Shown here: positions 1 through 9,775 of the stretch, piece by piece
Layout: every line of letters starts with the position of its first letter
Position numbering within the stretch: position 1 is the stretch's first letter
Origin: Acinetobacter gyllenbergii CIP 110306 = MTCC 11365
GTDB lineage: Bacteria > Pseudomonadota > Gammaproteobacteria > Pseudomonadales > Moraxellaceae
Length of the DNA stretch: 64,000 bases
Reading direction: 5' to 3'
NCBI RefSeq assembly: GCF_000413855.1
Contig: NZ_ATGG01000011.1
Coordinates: forward strand, 124,001-188,000
Notes under the pieces: generated by a model
What the model saw: the letters and a program-made list of their open reading frames with translations, nothing else
The model's database searches: none
Told to the model about the DNA's origin: nothing
Translations under genes and position numbers: made by a program

Positions 1-108
1 ATGCAAAAACGTGGCATTTACAAGTACAATTGTACCGCTAGTGTTGATGGCAAGGTTGCCGCGACAGCAGAGATTATTATTTCCCACCAGAAAATAGAGC
101 AGACATGA
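1..108 (+). CDS. fabZ: 3-hydroxyacyl-ACP dehydratase FabZ, C-terminal fragment
   Basis: An open frame enters from the left edge and ends at the TGA at 106-108, overlapping the lpxA start as ATGA. The visible 35 residues end in a VDGKVAATAEI segment, which matches the last beta strand of the FabZ hot-dog fold. The catalytic His/Glu part lies outside the window. FabZ dehydrates 3-hydroxyacyl-ACP in fatty acid synthesis and commonly sits directly before lpxA, since both use 3-hydroxyacyl-ACP. The call rests on this short tail plus context. Confidence 0.8.
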   Translation: MQKRGIYKYNCTASVDGKVAATAEIIISHQKIEQT

Positions 109-893
109 GTAGTCAAAATTTAATACATCCTACAGCAATTATTGACCCGTCTGCAGAAATCGCTTCTGATGTACAAATTGGTCCTTATTGTATTGTAGGT
201 CCAAATGTAAGTATTGACTCTGGTACAAAATTACATTCACATGTTGTTATTGGTGGTTTTACGCGAATTGGTAAAAATAATGATATTTTCCAATTCTCGA
301 GTATTGGTGAAATTTGCCAAGATTTAAAATATCAAGGCGAAGAAACTTGGCTAGAAATTGGCGATCATAATTCGATTCGTGAGCATTGTACCTTGCACCG
401 CGGTACCGTTCAGGATCATAGTTTGACCAAGATTGGTAGCCACAACTTATTAATGGTGAATACGCATATTGCACATGACTGTGTTATTGGGAACCATAAT
501 ATTTTTGCAAATAATGTCGGTGTGGCAGGGCATGTTCATGTTGGCGACCACGTGATTGTTGGTGGAAATGCTGGTATTCATCAATTCTGTAAGATTGACT
601 CTTATAGCATGATCGGCGGAGCTGCTTTAATTCTTAAAGATGTACCTGCTTATATTATGGCTTCTGGTAATCCTGCACGTGCCTTTGGTATGAATATCGA
701 AGGAATGCGTCGTAAGGGCTGGTCTAGAGATACCATTCAAGGTTTAAGAGAAGCGTATAAGCTGATCTATAAATCTGGTCTAACGACAGAACAGGCAATT
801 GAACAAATTCGTAATGAAATTCTAGTAAAAACACCTGAAGCGCAACTGTTTATTGATTCGTTAGAACAATCAACACGCGGTATTGTGCGTTAA
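105..893 (+). CDS. lpxA: UDP-N-acetylglucosamine O-acyltransferase LpxA
   Basis: First step of lipid A synthesis: transfers a 3-hydroxyacyl chain from ACP to UDP-GlcNAc in the cytoplasm. The 262 residues equal the E. coli length. Residues 1-190 are hexapeptide repeats of the left-handed beta helix, and HIAHD at 121-125 carries the catalytic His (equivalent to E. coli His125). The C-terminal part from about 195 is the helical LpxA domain. The ATG overlaps the fabZ stop by four bases, implying translational coupling. A strong hairpin follows at 911-937. Confidence 0.97.
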   Translation: MSSQNLIHPTAIIDPSAEIASDVQIGPYCIVGPNVSIDSGTKLHSHVVIGGFTRIGKNNDIFQFSSIGEICQDLKYQGEETWLEIGDHNSIREHCTLHRGTVQDHSLTKIGSHNLLMVNTHIAHDCVIGNHNIFANNVGVAGHVHVGDHVIVGGNAGIHQFCKIDSYSMIGGAALILKDVPAYIMASGNPARAFGMNIEGMRRKGWSRDTIQGLREAYKLIYKSGLTTEQAIEQIRNEILVKTPEAQLFIDSLEQSTRGIVR

Positions 894-910
894 TAACTGA
901 ACAGAAAAGA

Positions 911-937
911 AAAAAGACACCGCGGTGTCTTTTTTTA
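911..937. terminator. bidirectional rho-independent terminator after lpxA
   Basis: A perfect 16-base palindrome (AGACACCG/CGGTGTCT, 915-930) is flanked by A-runs on the left and T-runs on the right. It can therefore end both lpxA from the left and alkR from the right. Confidence 0.85.
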
Positions 938-942
938 TAACT

Positions 943-1899
943 TTAACTTTCTTGTTCAATAAACTGCTGACGATATTGCTTCGGAGAGTGTTCAAAGGTT
1001 CGCTTGAATGCCTGACTAAACGCTGTTTCTGAAGAATAGCCAACTTTATTGGCAATTTGCTGTACAGAATAATTACTTTTACGTAGATACTGGCTGGCTA
1101 AACGCATACGATGCTGTTGTAAGTAGGCGAGAGGAGACTCACCAATTACTTCATGGAAGAGGCTGGCAAACTTTGAGCGTGACATACAGCATTGTTCTGC
1201 CAATGATTCAACTGTCCAAGCATCTTCAGGATGATTATGGATTGCAGCAAGGCTATTACTCAGTTCAGGATGGTTGAGTGCACTGAGCCAACCATGTTGA
1301 GTCGAGATCTGTTGGATATGATCTCGAATACATTTGATCAATAAGATATTCACCAGATGATCAATAATAATATCGCGACCTGCCTGAATATTCTGTGTTT
1401 CTAAGGCCAAAAAGTGTAAGCCGATTTGTAACCATTCTGGTGCATTAGTATCGCCATGTTGAAGATGGATAATTGATGGTAAAGCCTGAATAAAAGGCTT
1501 GGCCATAATGGTGTCAATTTGGCAACGTATTGTTAGAATCAGATTTTTTTCGGATGAGTGTGTACCGAACTCAATAGCATCTTCTTTATGACCATTGAAA
1601 AACTTTGAAATATCAACAGCATCAACCAGTTTGGTAATCGCATTATCTGCACCTGTATGTGCTTTGCCAGATGGAATAACCACAATTTCACCAGCATGTG
1701 CAGTTAAACTATTGTGTGCGTCAATTTGAATAAAAACAGAACCAACTAAAACAATATGAACAATTAAGGCGGTTTGATCTTGGCAGATAAAACTCCATTC
1801 TCCTTGAGTTTTCAAGTAGAGATATTCAGTGTGATTTAAATGAATATCAGCAAATATTTTACTTAAAGCATCCATATGATTTTTTAACGATGTATTCAT
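943..1899 (-). CDS. alkR: AraC/XylS-family regulator, probable alkane-response activator AlkR
   Basis: 318-residue AraC-family regulator. The N-terminal two thirds has a cupin-like ligand domain (GEIVVIPSGKAH near 65-80). Residues about 215-312 hold two helix-turn-helix motifs, with the family signature GYSSETAFSQAFKR near 288-301. It is transcribed divergently from alkM across 165 bases, the arrangement of alkR/alkM in Acinetobacter, where AlkR activates alkM in response to long alkanes. Regulator identity is inferred from family and neighbourhood. No strong Shine-Dalgarno precedes the ATG. Confidence 0.8.
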   Translation of the reverse strand: MNTSLKNHMDALSKIFADIHLNHTEYLYLKTQGEWSFICQDQTALIVHIVLVGSVFIQIDAHNSLTAHAGEIVVIPSGKAHTGADNAITKLVDAVDISKFFNGHKEDAIEFGTHSSEKNLILTIRCQIDTIMAKPFIQALPSIIHLQHGDTNAPEWLQIGLHFLALETQNIQAGRDIIIDHLVNILLIKCIRDHIQQISTQHGWLSALNHPELSNSLAAIHNHPEDAWTVESLAEQCCMSRSKFASLFHEVIGESPLAYLQQHRMRLASQYLRKSNYSVQQIANKVGYSSETAFSQAFKRTFEHSPKQYRQQFIEQES

Positions 1900-2064
1900 T
1901 TAAATTATAGAGAGCTGTGCTAATAACTCAATATGTGTTTTTAGGACAAAAACAGGGTGGATGATGCCAAAGACTTTGACATAGCTTTTTTGGACGCTTG
2001 CAACTGTCATGAAAGCCATAATTCTTGAAAATATGTATATATATACAAAGACATGGATATGATG
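1900..2064. promoter_or_regulatory. divergent alkR/alkM control region
   Basis: The two genes share this AT-rich spacer. A 14-base palindrome TGTATATATATACA lies at 2034-2047, directly before the alkM start codons, and may be a -10-like or regulator site. No AlkR site is known to me well enough to assign one. Confidence 0.4.
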
Positions 2065-3309
2065 ATGAATGCGCCAGTAAATGTTGAACAAGAACTTACG
2101 CCAGTAAGCATTCCAAAGTCAAAAACGGAGTTGGATCGTAAACGTTATTTATGGGCCATTAGCCCAGCTTTGCCTGTAATCGGAATTGGGATTTTAGCAG
2201 GTTATCAATTTGCGCCGCGCCCATTGAAAAAAATCTTCGCTTTAGGTGGCCCAATCGTTTTACACATCGTCATTCCGACGATTGATACCATTATTGGTAA
2301 AGATGCCAATAACCCAACTGATGAAGATATTCGACTTCTTGAGAAAGATCCGTACTATTCGCGTTTGGTGAAAAGCTTTATTCCATTGCAATATGCGGCT
2401 AATGTGTATGCATGTTATTTAACCAGTCGTAAAGAGACATCGTTTCTTGATAAGATTTTTCTTGGTATCTCAATGGGTGCCATCAACGGAATTGCGATCA
2501 ACACTGCACATGAGTTGAGTCATAAACATGATCGTATTGACCATATTTTGTCGCATTTAGCCCTCGTGCCAACAGGTTATAATCATTTCCGAATTGAACA
2601 TCCTTATGGCCACCATAAACGTGCTGCGACACCTGAAGATCCAGCATCTTCACAAATGGGTGAAACATTCTACGAGTTCTGGCCACGTACCGTGATTGGT
2701 TCTTTTAAATCAGCCATTGAGATTGAAACCAATCGTTTAAAACGTAAAGGTAAAGAATTTTGGTCAACTGAAAATGAACTCTTGCAAGGTTGGGGCATGA
2801 GTGCAGCTTTTCATGCATCGATGGTCGGTTTATTTGGTAAAGGTGTTATTCCTTATTTAGCGACTCAAGCATTCTATGGCATTAGCCTGTTTGAGATTAT
2901 TAACTATATCGAGCACTATGGTTTAAAACGTCAGAAAGATAAGAATGGTAAGTATGAGCGGACCATGCCAGAACATAGCTGGAACAATAATAATATTGTG
3001 ACTAACTTATTCTTGTATCAATTACAGCGTCACTCTGATCATCACGCTTATCCGACGCGTCCGTTCCAAGCATTACGTCATTTTGATGAAGCGCCTGAAT
3101 TGCCAAGTGGTTATGCCAGTATGTTACTACCTGCTTTGATTCCACCACTATGGTCAAAAATGATGGATAAGCGTGTCTTTGATCACTACAAAGGTGATTT
3201 GAATAAAGCCAATATTTTCCCAAAACGTCGTGCAAAACTGTTTAAGAAATTTGGTGTAGTCGATCAATCTTTGCAGCAGACTCAGATTGAAGCCGTGACT
3301 GCCGAATAA
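2065..3309 (+). CDS. alkM: alkane 1-monooxygenase AlkM/AlkB (integral membrane, non-haem di-iron)
   Basis: Hydroxylates the terminal carbon of n-alkanes using rubredoxin electrons at the inner membrane. About 414 residues. All histidine boxes of the AlkB family are visible: HELSHK (near 149), EHPYGHHKRAATPEDPA, NYIEHYG and LQRHSDHHA, separated by hydrophobic transmembrane stretches. In-frame ATGs exist at 2053, 2059, 2062 and 2065. I prefer 2065 (MNAPV...) because GGAT at 2055-2058 is at a workable distance. Rubredoxin genes are not in the window. A strong terminator follows. Confidence 0.93.
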   Translation: MNAPVNVEQELTPVSIPKSKTELDRKRYLWAISPALPVIGIGILAGYQFAPRPLKKIFALGGPIVLHIVIPTIDTIIGKDANNPTDEDIRLLEKDPYYSRLVKSFIPLQYAANVYACYLTSRKETSFLDKIFLGISMGAINGIAINTAHELSHKHDRIDHILSHLALVPTGYNHFRIEHPYGHHKRAATPEDPASSQMGETFYEFWPRTVIGSFKSAIEIETNRLKRKGKEFWSTENELLQGWGMSAAFHASMVGLFGKGVIPYLATQAFYGISLFEIINYIEHYGLKRQKDKNGKYERTMPEHSWNNNNIVTNLFLYQLQRHSDHHAYPTRPFQALRHFDEAPELPSGYASMLLPALIPPLWSKMMDKRVFDHYKGDLNKANIFPKRRAKLFKKFGVVDQSLQQTQIEAVTAE

Positions 3310-3330
3310 TTCAAGAAGCCTCCCAAAAGT

Positions 3331-3364
3331 AAGGCACTGATGAGTCATCATCAGTGCCTTTTTA
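3331..3364 (+). terminator. rho-independent terminator after alkM
   Basis: AAGGCACTGATGA pairs with TCATCAGTGCCTT around a short loop (3331-3360), followed by TTTATTTT. It lies 21 bases after the alkM stop. Confidence 0.85.
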
Positions 3365-3468
3365 TTTTCTTGTATTAAAACTTTAACCAAGTAAGGATTT
3401 TAAATTTTCTTGCTGTATACCTATGTATAACTTAAAAATAATCTTGTAATCAATTTTATGAGGCGATG

Positions 3469-4821
3469 ATGACAAAACATTATGATTATATTGCAATAGG
3501 TGGTGGTAGCGGCGGAATTGCATCGGTTAATCGTGCGGCAATGTATGGCAAAAAATGCGCATTGATCGAAAAAGCAGAGATTGGTGGAACATGTGTCAAT
3601 GTAGGCTGTGTTCCTAAAAAAGTCATGTGGTATGCAGCTCATGTAGCTGAGTCAATTCAAAAGTATGGGCCTGATTATGGCTTTAACAGTAAAGTTGAGT
3701 CATTTGATTGGCAGGTTTTGATCAAGAATCGGCAGGCCTATATTGATCGAATTCATCAATCTTATCAAAATAGCCTAAGCAAGAATAATGTTGATCTTAT
3801 TCAGGGATCTGCTTATTTTATTGATAAAAATACCATTGAAGTCAACGGTGAGCGATTCACAGCGGATCATATCTTAATTGCAACAGGGACACAGCCTTCA
3901 TTACCTGATATAGAAGGTGTTAAATATGGGATTGACTCAAATGGTTTCTTTGAACTGACTGCTTTACCAAAAACCACAGCCGTGATTGGTTCAGGTTATA
4001 TTGCGGTTGAATTGGCGGGTGTGCTGAACGCTTTAGGTTCTCAGGTTGGATTGTTTATTCGTAAAGATTTACCTGTAAGACGTTTTGATTCGTTTTTGAG
4101 TGAAACTTTGGTTGAGGTCATGCAAGCCGATGGCATCACTGTACATACCCAAGCCGTACCTGAAAAAGTCACAAAAAATGTGGATGGTTCCGTGGTACTG
4201 CATTTAGAAAATGGTGAAAGCCATAGCGTAGATTGTCTGATCTGGGCAACGGGTCGAGAACCCAATACTGCACGTTTAAACTTGGACAAAGCGAATGTTC
4301 AGCTTGATGAACGGGGTTATATTCAAGTCGATAAATTCCAGAATACCTCACAAAAAGGTGTCTATGCTGTCGGAGATATTACGGGAAAAATGGAACTGAC
4401 ACCGGTCGCGGTTGCCGCTGGACGTAGACTGTCTGAACGACTCTTCAATCAGAAACCAGATGAGCATTTAGACTACGACAATATTCCAACCGTGGTGTTT
4501 AGCCATCCACCGATTGGAACGGTGGGGATCACTGAGAAAGAGGCAATTGAACAATATGGTCAGCAGGCGGTCAAAGTCTATAACTCCTCATTCACTGCCA
4601 TGTATAGTGCCATTACCCAACATCGCCAACCGACCAAAATGAAATTGGTTTGTGTGGGGGATAATGAAAAAATTGTGGGTATCCATGGCATAGGTTTTGG
4701 GATGGATGAAATTTTACAAGGTTTTGCTGTTGCCTTAAAAATGGGGGCAACCAAGAAAGACTTTGATAATACAGTTGCAATTCATCCAACCTCGGCAGAA
4801 GAGTTTGTTACCATGCGCTAG
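3469..4821 (+). CDS. gor: glutathione-disulfide reductase
   Basis: NADPH-dependent flavoenzyme that keeps glutathione reduced in the cytosol. 450 residues, normal for Gor. The FAD motif GGGSGG is at 11-16, and the redox-active disulfide motif CVNVGC at 42-47. A second nucleotide motif GSGYIAVE follows in the NADPH domain, and HPTSAEE near 439-445 provides the catalytic His/Glu pair at the dimer interface. ATGs occur at 3466 and 3469; GAGG at 3460-3463 favours 3469. Stand-alone gene. Confidence 0.93.
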   Translation: MTKHYDYIAIGGGSGGIASVNRAAMYGKKCALIEKAEIGGTCVNVGCVPKKVMWYAAHVAESIQKYGPDYGFNSKVESFDWQVLIKNRQAYIDRIHQSYQNSLSKNNVDLIQGSAYFIDKNTIEVNGERFTADHILIATGTQPSLPDIEGVKYGIDSNGFFELTALPKTTAVIGSGYIAVELAGVLNALGSQVGLFIRKDLPVRRFDSFLSETLVEVMQADGITVHTQAVPEKVTKNVDGSVVLHLENGESHSVDCLIWATGREPNTARLNLDKANVQLDERGYIQVDKFQNTSQKGVYAVGDITGKMELTPVAVAAGRRLSERLFNQKPDEHLDYDNIPTVVFSHPPIGTVGITEKEAIEQYGQQAVKVYNSSFTAMYSAITQHRQPTKMKLVCVGDNEKIVGIHGIGFGMDEILQGFAVALKMGATKKDFDNTVAIHPTSAEEFVTMR

Positions 4822-4836
4822 TATGCGCTTATCTGT

Positions 4837-4877
4837 GTGGTCATTTCGCTTTCTTATGATGGAGAAATGACCACTTT
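4837..4877. terminator. stem-loop between convergent gor and the sensor kinase
   Basis: GTGGTCATTTC (4837-4847) pairs perfectly with GAAATGACCAC (4864-4874) around a 16-base loop, followed by TTTAAGG. The right arm lies inside the last codons of the convergent kinase gene. The weak T-run makes terminator function likely but not certain. Confidence 0.5.
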
Positions 4878-6203
4878 AAGGCCATTGGGGGCGTTTTGGC
4901 TGAACCTGATTGTGAAGCCATGTTTTTCCAATAGCAATTTCACCAGTGCTAACCCGAGTCCATGACCGTTGTTGTGTGCAGATTTACGCCAAAATCGCTG
5001 TGTAAGTAAACTAAGATCATGGTCATTTAAACCATGACCTGTATCACTAATCACTAAATCATGTGTTTGCATATAGATTTGAATTGGGGCTTGCGCGTGT
5101 AAATACGCATTTTCAATTAAATTTTTAAGCACAATCTTTAGAGCTTCATCAGGGAGGTTGAGTAGAGATAAACTATTCCAATCAACTTCTAATTGCTGTG
5201 GTAGGTCGTGATATTTTTGCTCGAGTTCATTGATCACCTGTTTGAGGCTAACAGTAACATCGACTCTATTCAGCTCTGGTTGAACAAGTGTCTCTGTTTT
5301 ACTTAACAAGAGTAATTGTTCCAAAAGTTGTTCATATCGCTGGATGCTGAATTCTGCTTGTTCTAAATTATTCAGCAGCTTTTGCTGATCTTGCCGAGAT
5401 TGCATCAGCATAAGTTTACTTAACTGCACATGGGTTTTAATGGCAGTGAGTGGACTACGTAGTTCATGTGCAGCAAATGCACTAAAGCTTTTTTCATTTT
5501 CCAGGCTCTGATGCAAGTTGTGTACAAGCGCGAATATGCTGTCTACAAAGGGTTGAATTTCTTTTGGAATATTTTCAGTGTTTAAATCGAGTAGATCGGT
5601 TGCCGCTGAGGAATGTTGGTCTTGTTGTTTTCTCAGGCGTTGTGCAATGTGATCCAGTGGCAGAAACTCGACACGAATAATCCATAAGATCAGAAGAATG
5701 CATAGAATTAAAGTAATGATTAAAGGCATCAGCACAGATTGTAAAATTTGTTTGAGCAAGGAGTAGCGTAGTTGTAATTTTTCCGCAGTGACGACCCGTA
5801 TTTGGCCCTTTTGCAGGACATAACTACGCCAATCAATGCCATTTTCTTGCCAAGTACTAAAGCCTGCTTTTCTACTGCTTAAACTGGGTGAACCTTGGGT
5901 TCTTACTAAAACTTGTTGGTCTTCTGCAGGGTCATAACTCGAAAGTGAAACCTCACAGACGATTAAATTTTGCGGATTATGTTTTTGTTGTACTGAATCC
6001 AAGCTATTCATGATTTGATCTACAGGGAGTTGTTGAATTAAATGGGCAACCATTAATGCTGAAGCTGAAAGCCGCTCATCTAAGGTCTGTTGTAGGCGTT
6101 TTTCCAGATCGACATAAAGCCAATAAAATACCAAAGACCACAGCAGAATAAATACAAAGCAAATCGTGGTGACTAATCGCCATTTTAAACTGTAATTTTT
6201 CAT
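4854..6203 (-). CDS. two-component sensor histidine kinase (QseC/PmrB-like)
   Basis: 449-residue inner-membrane sensor kinase. Transmembrane helix 1 spans about 9-30 and helix 2 about 155-177, enclosing a sensor loop of roughly 125 residues. A linker follows, then the H box AAHELRSPL with phospho-accepting His246, the N box KNLIENAYLHA, and ATP-lid motifs DTGHGL and GHGLGLALVK. Its start overlaps the stop of the response regulator by four bases. The signal is unknown. The pair lies back to back with the dsbD operon, so envelope redox or metal stress is a reasonable guess. Confidence 0.9.
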   Translation of the reverse strand: MKNYSLKWRLVTTICFVFILLWSLVFYWLYVDLEKRLQQTLDERLSASALMVAHLIQQLPVDQIMNSLDSVQQKHNPQNLIVCEVSLSSYDPAEDQQVLVRTQGSPSLSSRKAGFSTWQENGIDWRSYVLQKGQIRVVTAEKLQLRYSLLKQILQSVLMPLIITLILCILLILWIIRVEFLPLDHIAQRLRKQQDQHSSAATDLLDLNTENIPKEIQPFVDSIFALVHNLHQSLENEKSFSAFAAHELRSPLTAIKTHVQLSKLMLMQSRQDQQKLLNNLEQAEFSIQRYEQLLEQLLLLSKTETLVQPELNRVDVTVSLKQVINELEQKYHDLPQQLEVDWNSLSLLNLPDEALKIVLKNLIENAYLHAQAPIQIYMQTHDLVISDTGHGLNDHDLSLLTQRFWRKSAHNNGHGLGLALVKLLLEKHGFTIRFSQNAPNGLKVVISPS

Positions 6204-6871
6204 ATGCTTTGCTCAGGCACTTTGAACAGATAACCTACACCCCGAATGGTTTGAATGATGTCTGGGTGAATTTTTTGCCTTAAATGATAAATATGGACAT
6301 TAATGGCATTACTTTCGATACTGTCCTGAAAACCATAGACCTTATCGATGAGATGTTCATTTTTAAGGATCTGGTTTGGGTAGAGCATAAACGTTTCAAG
6401 CAAACTATATTCGCGGCGAGAGAGGTTGAGCAATTGATCTTGGTAATAAGCTTGTTGCGTATCTTGATGCAGCTTTAAATCACCTATCTGTAAGATGTTT
6501 GAGGAATAGCCGCGGTTTCGTCTCGCTAAAGCATGGACTCTGGCAATCAGAATAGGCAAATCAAAAGGTTTGGTCAGATAGTCATCCGCACCTGTATTGA
6601 GGGCTTCAACACATTGCTGCGTTTGATTACGTGCTGTAAGAACCAGAACAGGTACGTGCAAACCGTCTTTTCGCCATGTCTGTAAGAGCTCCAATCCATC
6701 TTGGTCGGGTAAGCCCAAATCCAATAAACATAAATCCACCGCGCTGTTTCGAATAAAATAATCCGCAGCTTTGGCAGTATTGACATGTTCAACCGAAATA
6801 TTTAGATAATCCAGTGCGGCGACAATCCCTTGTGCGATATAGGGGTCATCTTCAACAAGTACGACAAACAT
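6200..6871 (-). CDS. OmpR/PhoB-family response regulator (QseB-like)
   Basis: 223 residues: receiver domain 1-115 with acidic pocket EDD at 7-9, phosphorylation site Asp51 (LLDLGLPDQDG) and conserved Lys101 (TKPFD). A winged-helix DNA-binding domain covers about 125-220, ending in the family-typical IRGVGYLF. It is first in a two-gene operon with the kinase. It reads away from dsbD across a 109-base gap, so control of that operon is possible but not shown. Confidence 0.92.
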   Translation of the reverse strand: MFVVLVEDDPYIAQGIVAALDYLNISVEHVNTAKAADYFIRNSAVDLCLLDLGLPDQDGLELLQTWRKDGLHVPVLVLTARNQTQQCVEALNTGADDYLTKPFDLPILIARVHALARRNRGYSSNILQIGDLKLHQDTQQAYYQDQLLNLSRREYSLLETFMLYPNQILKNEHLIDKVYGFQDSIESNAINVHIYHLRQKIHPDIIQTIRGVGYLFKVPEQSI

Positions 6872-6980
6872 GGCTTTTCCTCAATCAGTGTACTCATTTT
6901 ACAAACAAATACAGCTGTTAATGTTCTCTTAATTTTGTCTATTTGATAATGCCTGCATATTGAATTTTAGACCTATTGTT
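6872..6980. promoter_or_regulatory. divergent promoter region, two-component genes / dsbD
   Basis: A 109-base AT-rich spacer between the response regulator (leftward) and dsbD (rightward). It must hold both promoters. I could not pick out a clear direct-repeat operator by eye. Confidence 0.35.
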
Positions 6981-8930
6981 ATGCGATTTCATTTTTTAAC
7001 CGCTCTATTTCTTGGGCTAAGTAGTGGCACATGGGCTGCTTCAGACTTTCTGCCGCCAGATCAAGCATTTAAATTTGAAGCCAGTTCTATTTCTAAAGAT
7101 ACTGCAGAATTAAAATGGGACATTGTGCCCAAATATTATCTCTATCATGATCAATTCAAAGTCATTTCGAATGGGAAAAATATTCACTTAAATTTGCCAA
7201 AAGGGCAGCAAAAAGATGACCCTACCTTTGGCCTAACCGATGTCCACTACAATAACGTGACTGCGGAATTTAAGGTACAGCCGAATCAAAAATACCAGAT
7301 TCAATGGCAAGGCTGTGCCGATGACGGGCTTTGTTATCCTGTACAACGAATGACGATTCAGACGGACGACACTGGTTTGTTACCACAGACTAAGCCCGTA
7401 TCTTCTCAAACCAATTTGGCACTTTTAGCGCAAACACCGCAAAAGACCACACCAGATTCAGTTCTGCGCGATGAGCCTGCAAAAACAGCACCAATCGCGC
7501 CGAAAGCAGTACCAGCCCTTACTGATGCTGAAAATGTTCAGCAAAAGGCTGAGCTGTCGGATGCAGACCAGATTGAAAATGTCATAGAGAATGACAGCAA
7601 TAGCAGCGTTGTTTCAGCAGCGCAATCGAGTTCTCTTGCTCAATCGATATCTGAGCAAAGTTTCAAACAGGACTGGAATAATGATCAGTTTTTTCTGCAT
7701 TTATTGTCTAGCCAAACCGTTTGGATCAATATCATTGTTTTCTTGGGGTTTGGCATCTTATTGGCATTTTTACCGTGTTCCTTGCCTTTAATTCCAATTC
7801 TTTCAGGAATTTTAGTTCAGCAGAAGAAAGGACACCGCGCTGCATTAATTGCGATCACTTTCGTAGTCAGTATGGCATTGGTCTATGCGTTGATGGGATT
7901 GGTGGTGGCTCAGCTTGGCTTTAATATTCAGCGCTGGTTTCAAAACCCAGTTTTCATCAGCCTATTTGTACTGATGTTTATTGTGTTTGCATTGAACCTG
8001 TTTGGTCTTTATCAATTATCTTTACCTCAGGCCTTATTACAACGTCTAGATCGGCTGCAACAATCACAGAAGGGTGGAACCTTTATTGGTGCGGGTGTGA
8101 TGGGGGCAGTATCGGCTTTAATCGTGGGCCCATGTATGAGTGCGCCACTTGCAGGCGCTTTACTTTATGTTTCACAACTTGAACATGGCTGGTTAGGTGG
8201 GCTTTACTTATTCTTGATGGGTCTGGGAATCGGAATTCCTTTGTTTATTGCCAGTGTTTTTGGGGCAAAGTATTTACCTAAACCTGGATTATGGATGGAG
8301 CGATTAAAATTTAGCTTTGGTTTTGTAATGCTGGCAATGGCGATTTATTTTGCTCGTCCATTACTGGGAAATGCAATCTATCATTCTGCTTTTGCCATTG
8401 TACTGTTTGTCGCTGCAGGATACTTAATCACAATTCTACGACACATCATGAAATTAACGCATCGATTGCTGATACTTGCTGTGATTGGTGTTGTGGCTGC
8501 AACAGGCACATGGCACGCACATCTTGCACTATCATCTTTGAGTCAACAACAGGTGTCCAGCTTACATCAATGGATTGTGGTGAGAAATCAACAAGAGTTA
8601 CAGCAAGCCTTGTCAGCTCATCCTGATCAGCCAGTTCTAATCGATGTTTATGCAGATTGGTGTGTTGCTTGTCAGCCGATTGAACGTCAAGTGATTCCAT
8701 CGGTAGAGGTACAAGCCGCCATTGCCAATGTTGTCAGAATTAAATTGGATTTAACCCATTATGAAGCGTCTCAAGACCTAATTTTAAAGCAACGTCAAAT
8801 TTTAGGGCCACCAACAGTTTTATTCCTAAATGAACAGCATGAGGAACAGCGAAATTTACGTTTAACCGGCACATTTACTGCCCATCAGTTGGTTCAGAAT
8901 GTTAAGCAACTGTCTGGAGTGCAACCATGA
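6981..8930 (+). CDS. dsbD: thiol:disulfide interchange protein DsbD
   Basis: Carries electrons from cytoplasmic thioredoxin across the inner membrane to periplasmic thiol proteins. Using ATG 6981 gives 649 residues with a signal peptide ending near TWAA. An upstream in-frame TTG at 6960 is less likely. Domains in order: periplasmic DsbD-alpha with Cys112 and Cys118 (GCADDGLC), a low-complexity Ala/Gln/Ser linker about 145-225, the multi-helix CcdA-like core with Cys in LPCSLPLIP and VGPCMSAPL, and a C-terminal thioredoxin domain with CVAC at 561-564. The next gene overlaps its stop. Confidence 0.93.
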   Translation: MRFHFLTALFLGLSSGTWAASDFLPPDQAFKFEASSISKDTAELKWDIVPKYYLYHDQFKVISNGKNIHLNLPKGQQKDDPTFGLTDVHYNNVTAEFKVQPNQKYQIQWQGCADDGLCYPVQRMTIQTDDTGLLPQTKPVSSQTNLALLAQTPQKTTPDSVLRDEPAKTAPIAPKAVPALTDAENVQQKAELSDADQIENVIENDSNSSVVSAAQSSSLAQSISEQSFKQDWNNDQFFLHLLSSQTVWINIIVFLGFGILLAFLPCSLPLIPILSGILVQQKKGHRAALIAITFVVSMALVYALMGLVVAQLGFNIQRWFQNPVFISLFVLMFIVFALNLFGLYQLSLPQALLQRLDRLQQSQKGGTFIGAGVMGAVSALIVGPCMSAPLAGALLYVSQLEHGWLGGLYLFLMGLGIGIPLFIASVFGAKYLPKPGLWMERLKFSFGFVMLAMAIYFARPLLGNAIYHSAFAIVLFVAAGYLITILRHIMKLTHRLLILAVIGVVAATGTWHAHLALSSLSQQQVSSLHQWIVVRNQQELQQALSAHPDQPVLIDVYADWCVACQPIERQVIPSVEVQAAIANVVRIKLDLTHYEASQDLILKQRQILGPPTVLFLNEQHEEQRNLRLTGTFTAHQLVQNVKQLSGVQP

Positions 8931-9775
8931 TGATGTCTTCAGAGGCACTACATATCGGTGGGTTTATAGTGCCATGGTCATTACTGAGTATTTTACTGGG
9001 ATGGCTCGCTGTATTTTTATGGGGAATGTACCTCAGTCGAAAGAATCAATGGTCTGAAAATGCTTGGCAGCACTATAAAGATTCGCTTTGGTCAGCTGTA
9101 TTGATTGGGTTGATTGCGGCAAGAGCCGTTTTCGTACTGATACATGCGGATGCCTACTTTTCACATCCGATTGATATCATCAAGATTCAGGATAAAGGCT
9201 TTAGCCCCTTTGCAGGCATGATGGCTGCCGCTGCGTGGTTTATTTGGAAAAATCGCGCTTTAAAGTACAAGATGCTAGGCAGTAGTTTACTGGTCTTTAT
9301 TGCGGTACAACTTGCAAATCTAGCCTTACTTAAGCCTTTTCAAGTCCAAGCTGAATATCCAGCACTTAGCTTTAATAACTTGCAACAGCAACCACAGGCT
9401 TTAACCCAATTTATTGGGCAACCTACTGTGATTAATTTGTGGGCAAGCTGGTGTCCGCCGTGTCATCGAGAAATGCCTGTGTTGTACCAAGCACAACAAG
9501 ATTATCCAAATATCCATTTTGTCATGCTCAATCAAGGTGAAACCACGGATGTCATTAAAAATTATCTCAGCCAGCACCAGTTCAATTTTAAAAACGTTTT
9601 AGCCGATCCAAATGGCGAAATGGCACAACAAATGAAGATGTATGGTATGCCCAGTACTTTATTTTTCAATGCTCAGGGGCAACTCGTAGAGCGGCATATG
9701 GGGGAACTTAGTCCTGCAATGCTGAAACAATATCTGCAAAAAATTACTCAACTACGTGAGGTGTCTTCTCAATGA
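8927..9775 (+). CDS. membrane-anchored TlpA/ResA-type thioredoxin with Lgt-like N-terminal domain
   Basis: 282 residues. The first half (1-140) has about four membrane segments. Its run ARAVFVLIHADAYFSHP and following residues resemble the first part of prolipoprotein diacylglyceryl transferase (Lgt), but the domain is far too short to be an Lgt enzyme. The second half is a periplasmic thioredoxin fold with WCPPC (Cys176 and Cys179) and the cis-Pro segment GMPSTLFF. Likely a thiol reductase fed by DsbD. The start overlaps the dsbD stop (ATGATGATG). The fold of the N-terminal part is inference. Confidence 0.82.
   Translation: MMMSSEALHIGGFIVPWSLLSILLGWLAVFLWGMYLSRKNQWSENAWQHYKDSLWSAVLIGLIAARAVFVLIHADAYFSHPIDIIKIQDKGFSPFAGMMAAAAWFIWKNRALKYKMLGSSLLVFIAVQLANLALLKPFQVQAEYPALSFNNLQQQPQALTQFIGQPTVINLWASWCPPCHREMPVLYQAQQDYPNIHFVMLNQGETTDVIKNYLSQHQFNFKNVLADPNGEMAQQMKMYGMPSTLFFNAQGQLVERHMGELSPAMLKQYLQKITQLREVSSQ

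Noticed and set aside
259..474. Open frames on the opposite strand inside lpxA and, similarly, inside most other genes
   Set aside because: They lie wholly within well-supported genes, show no family motifs and follow from codon bias of the true frame.
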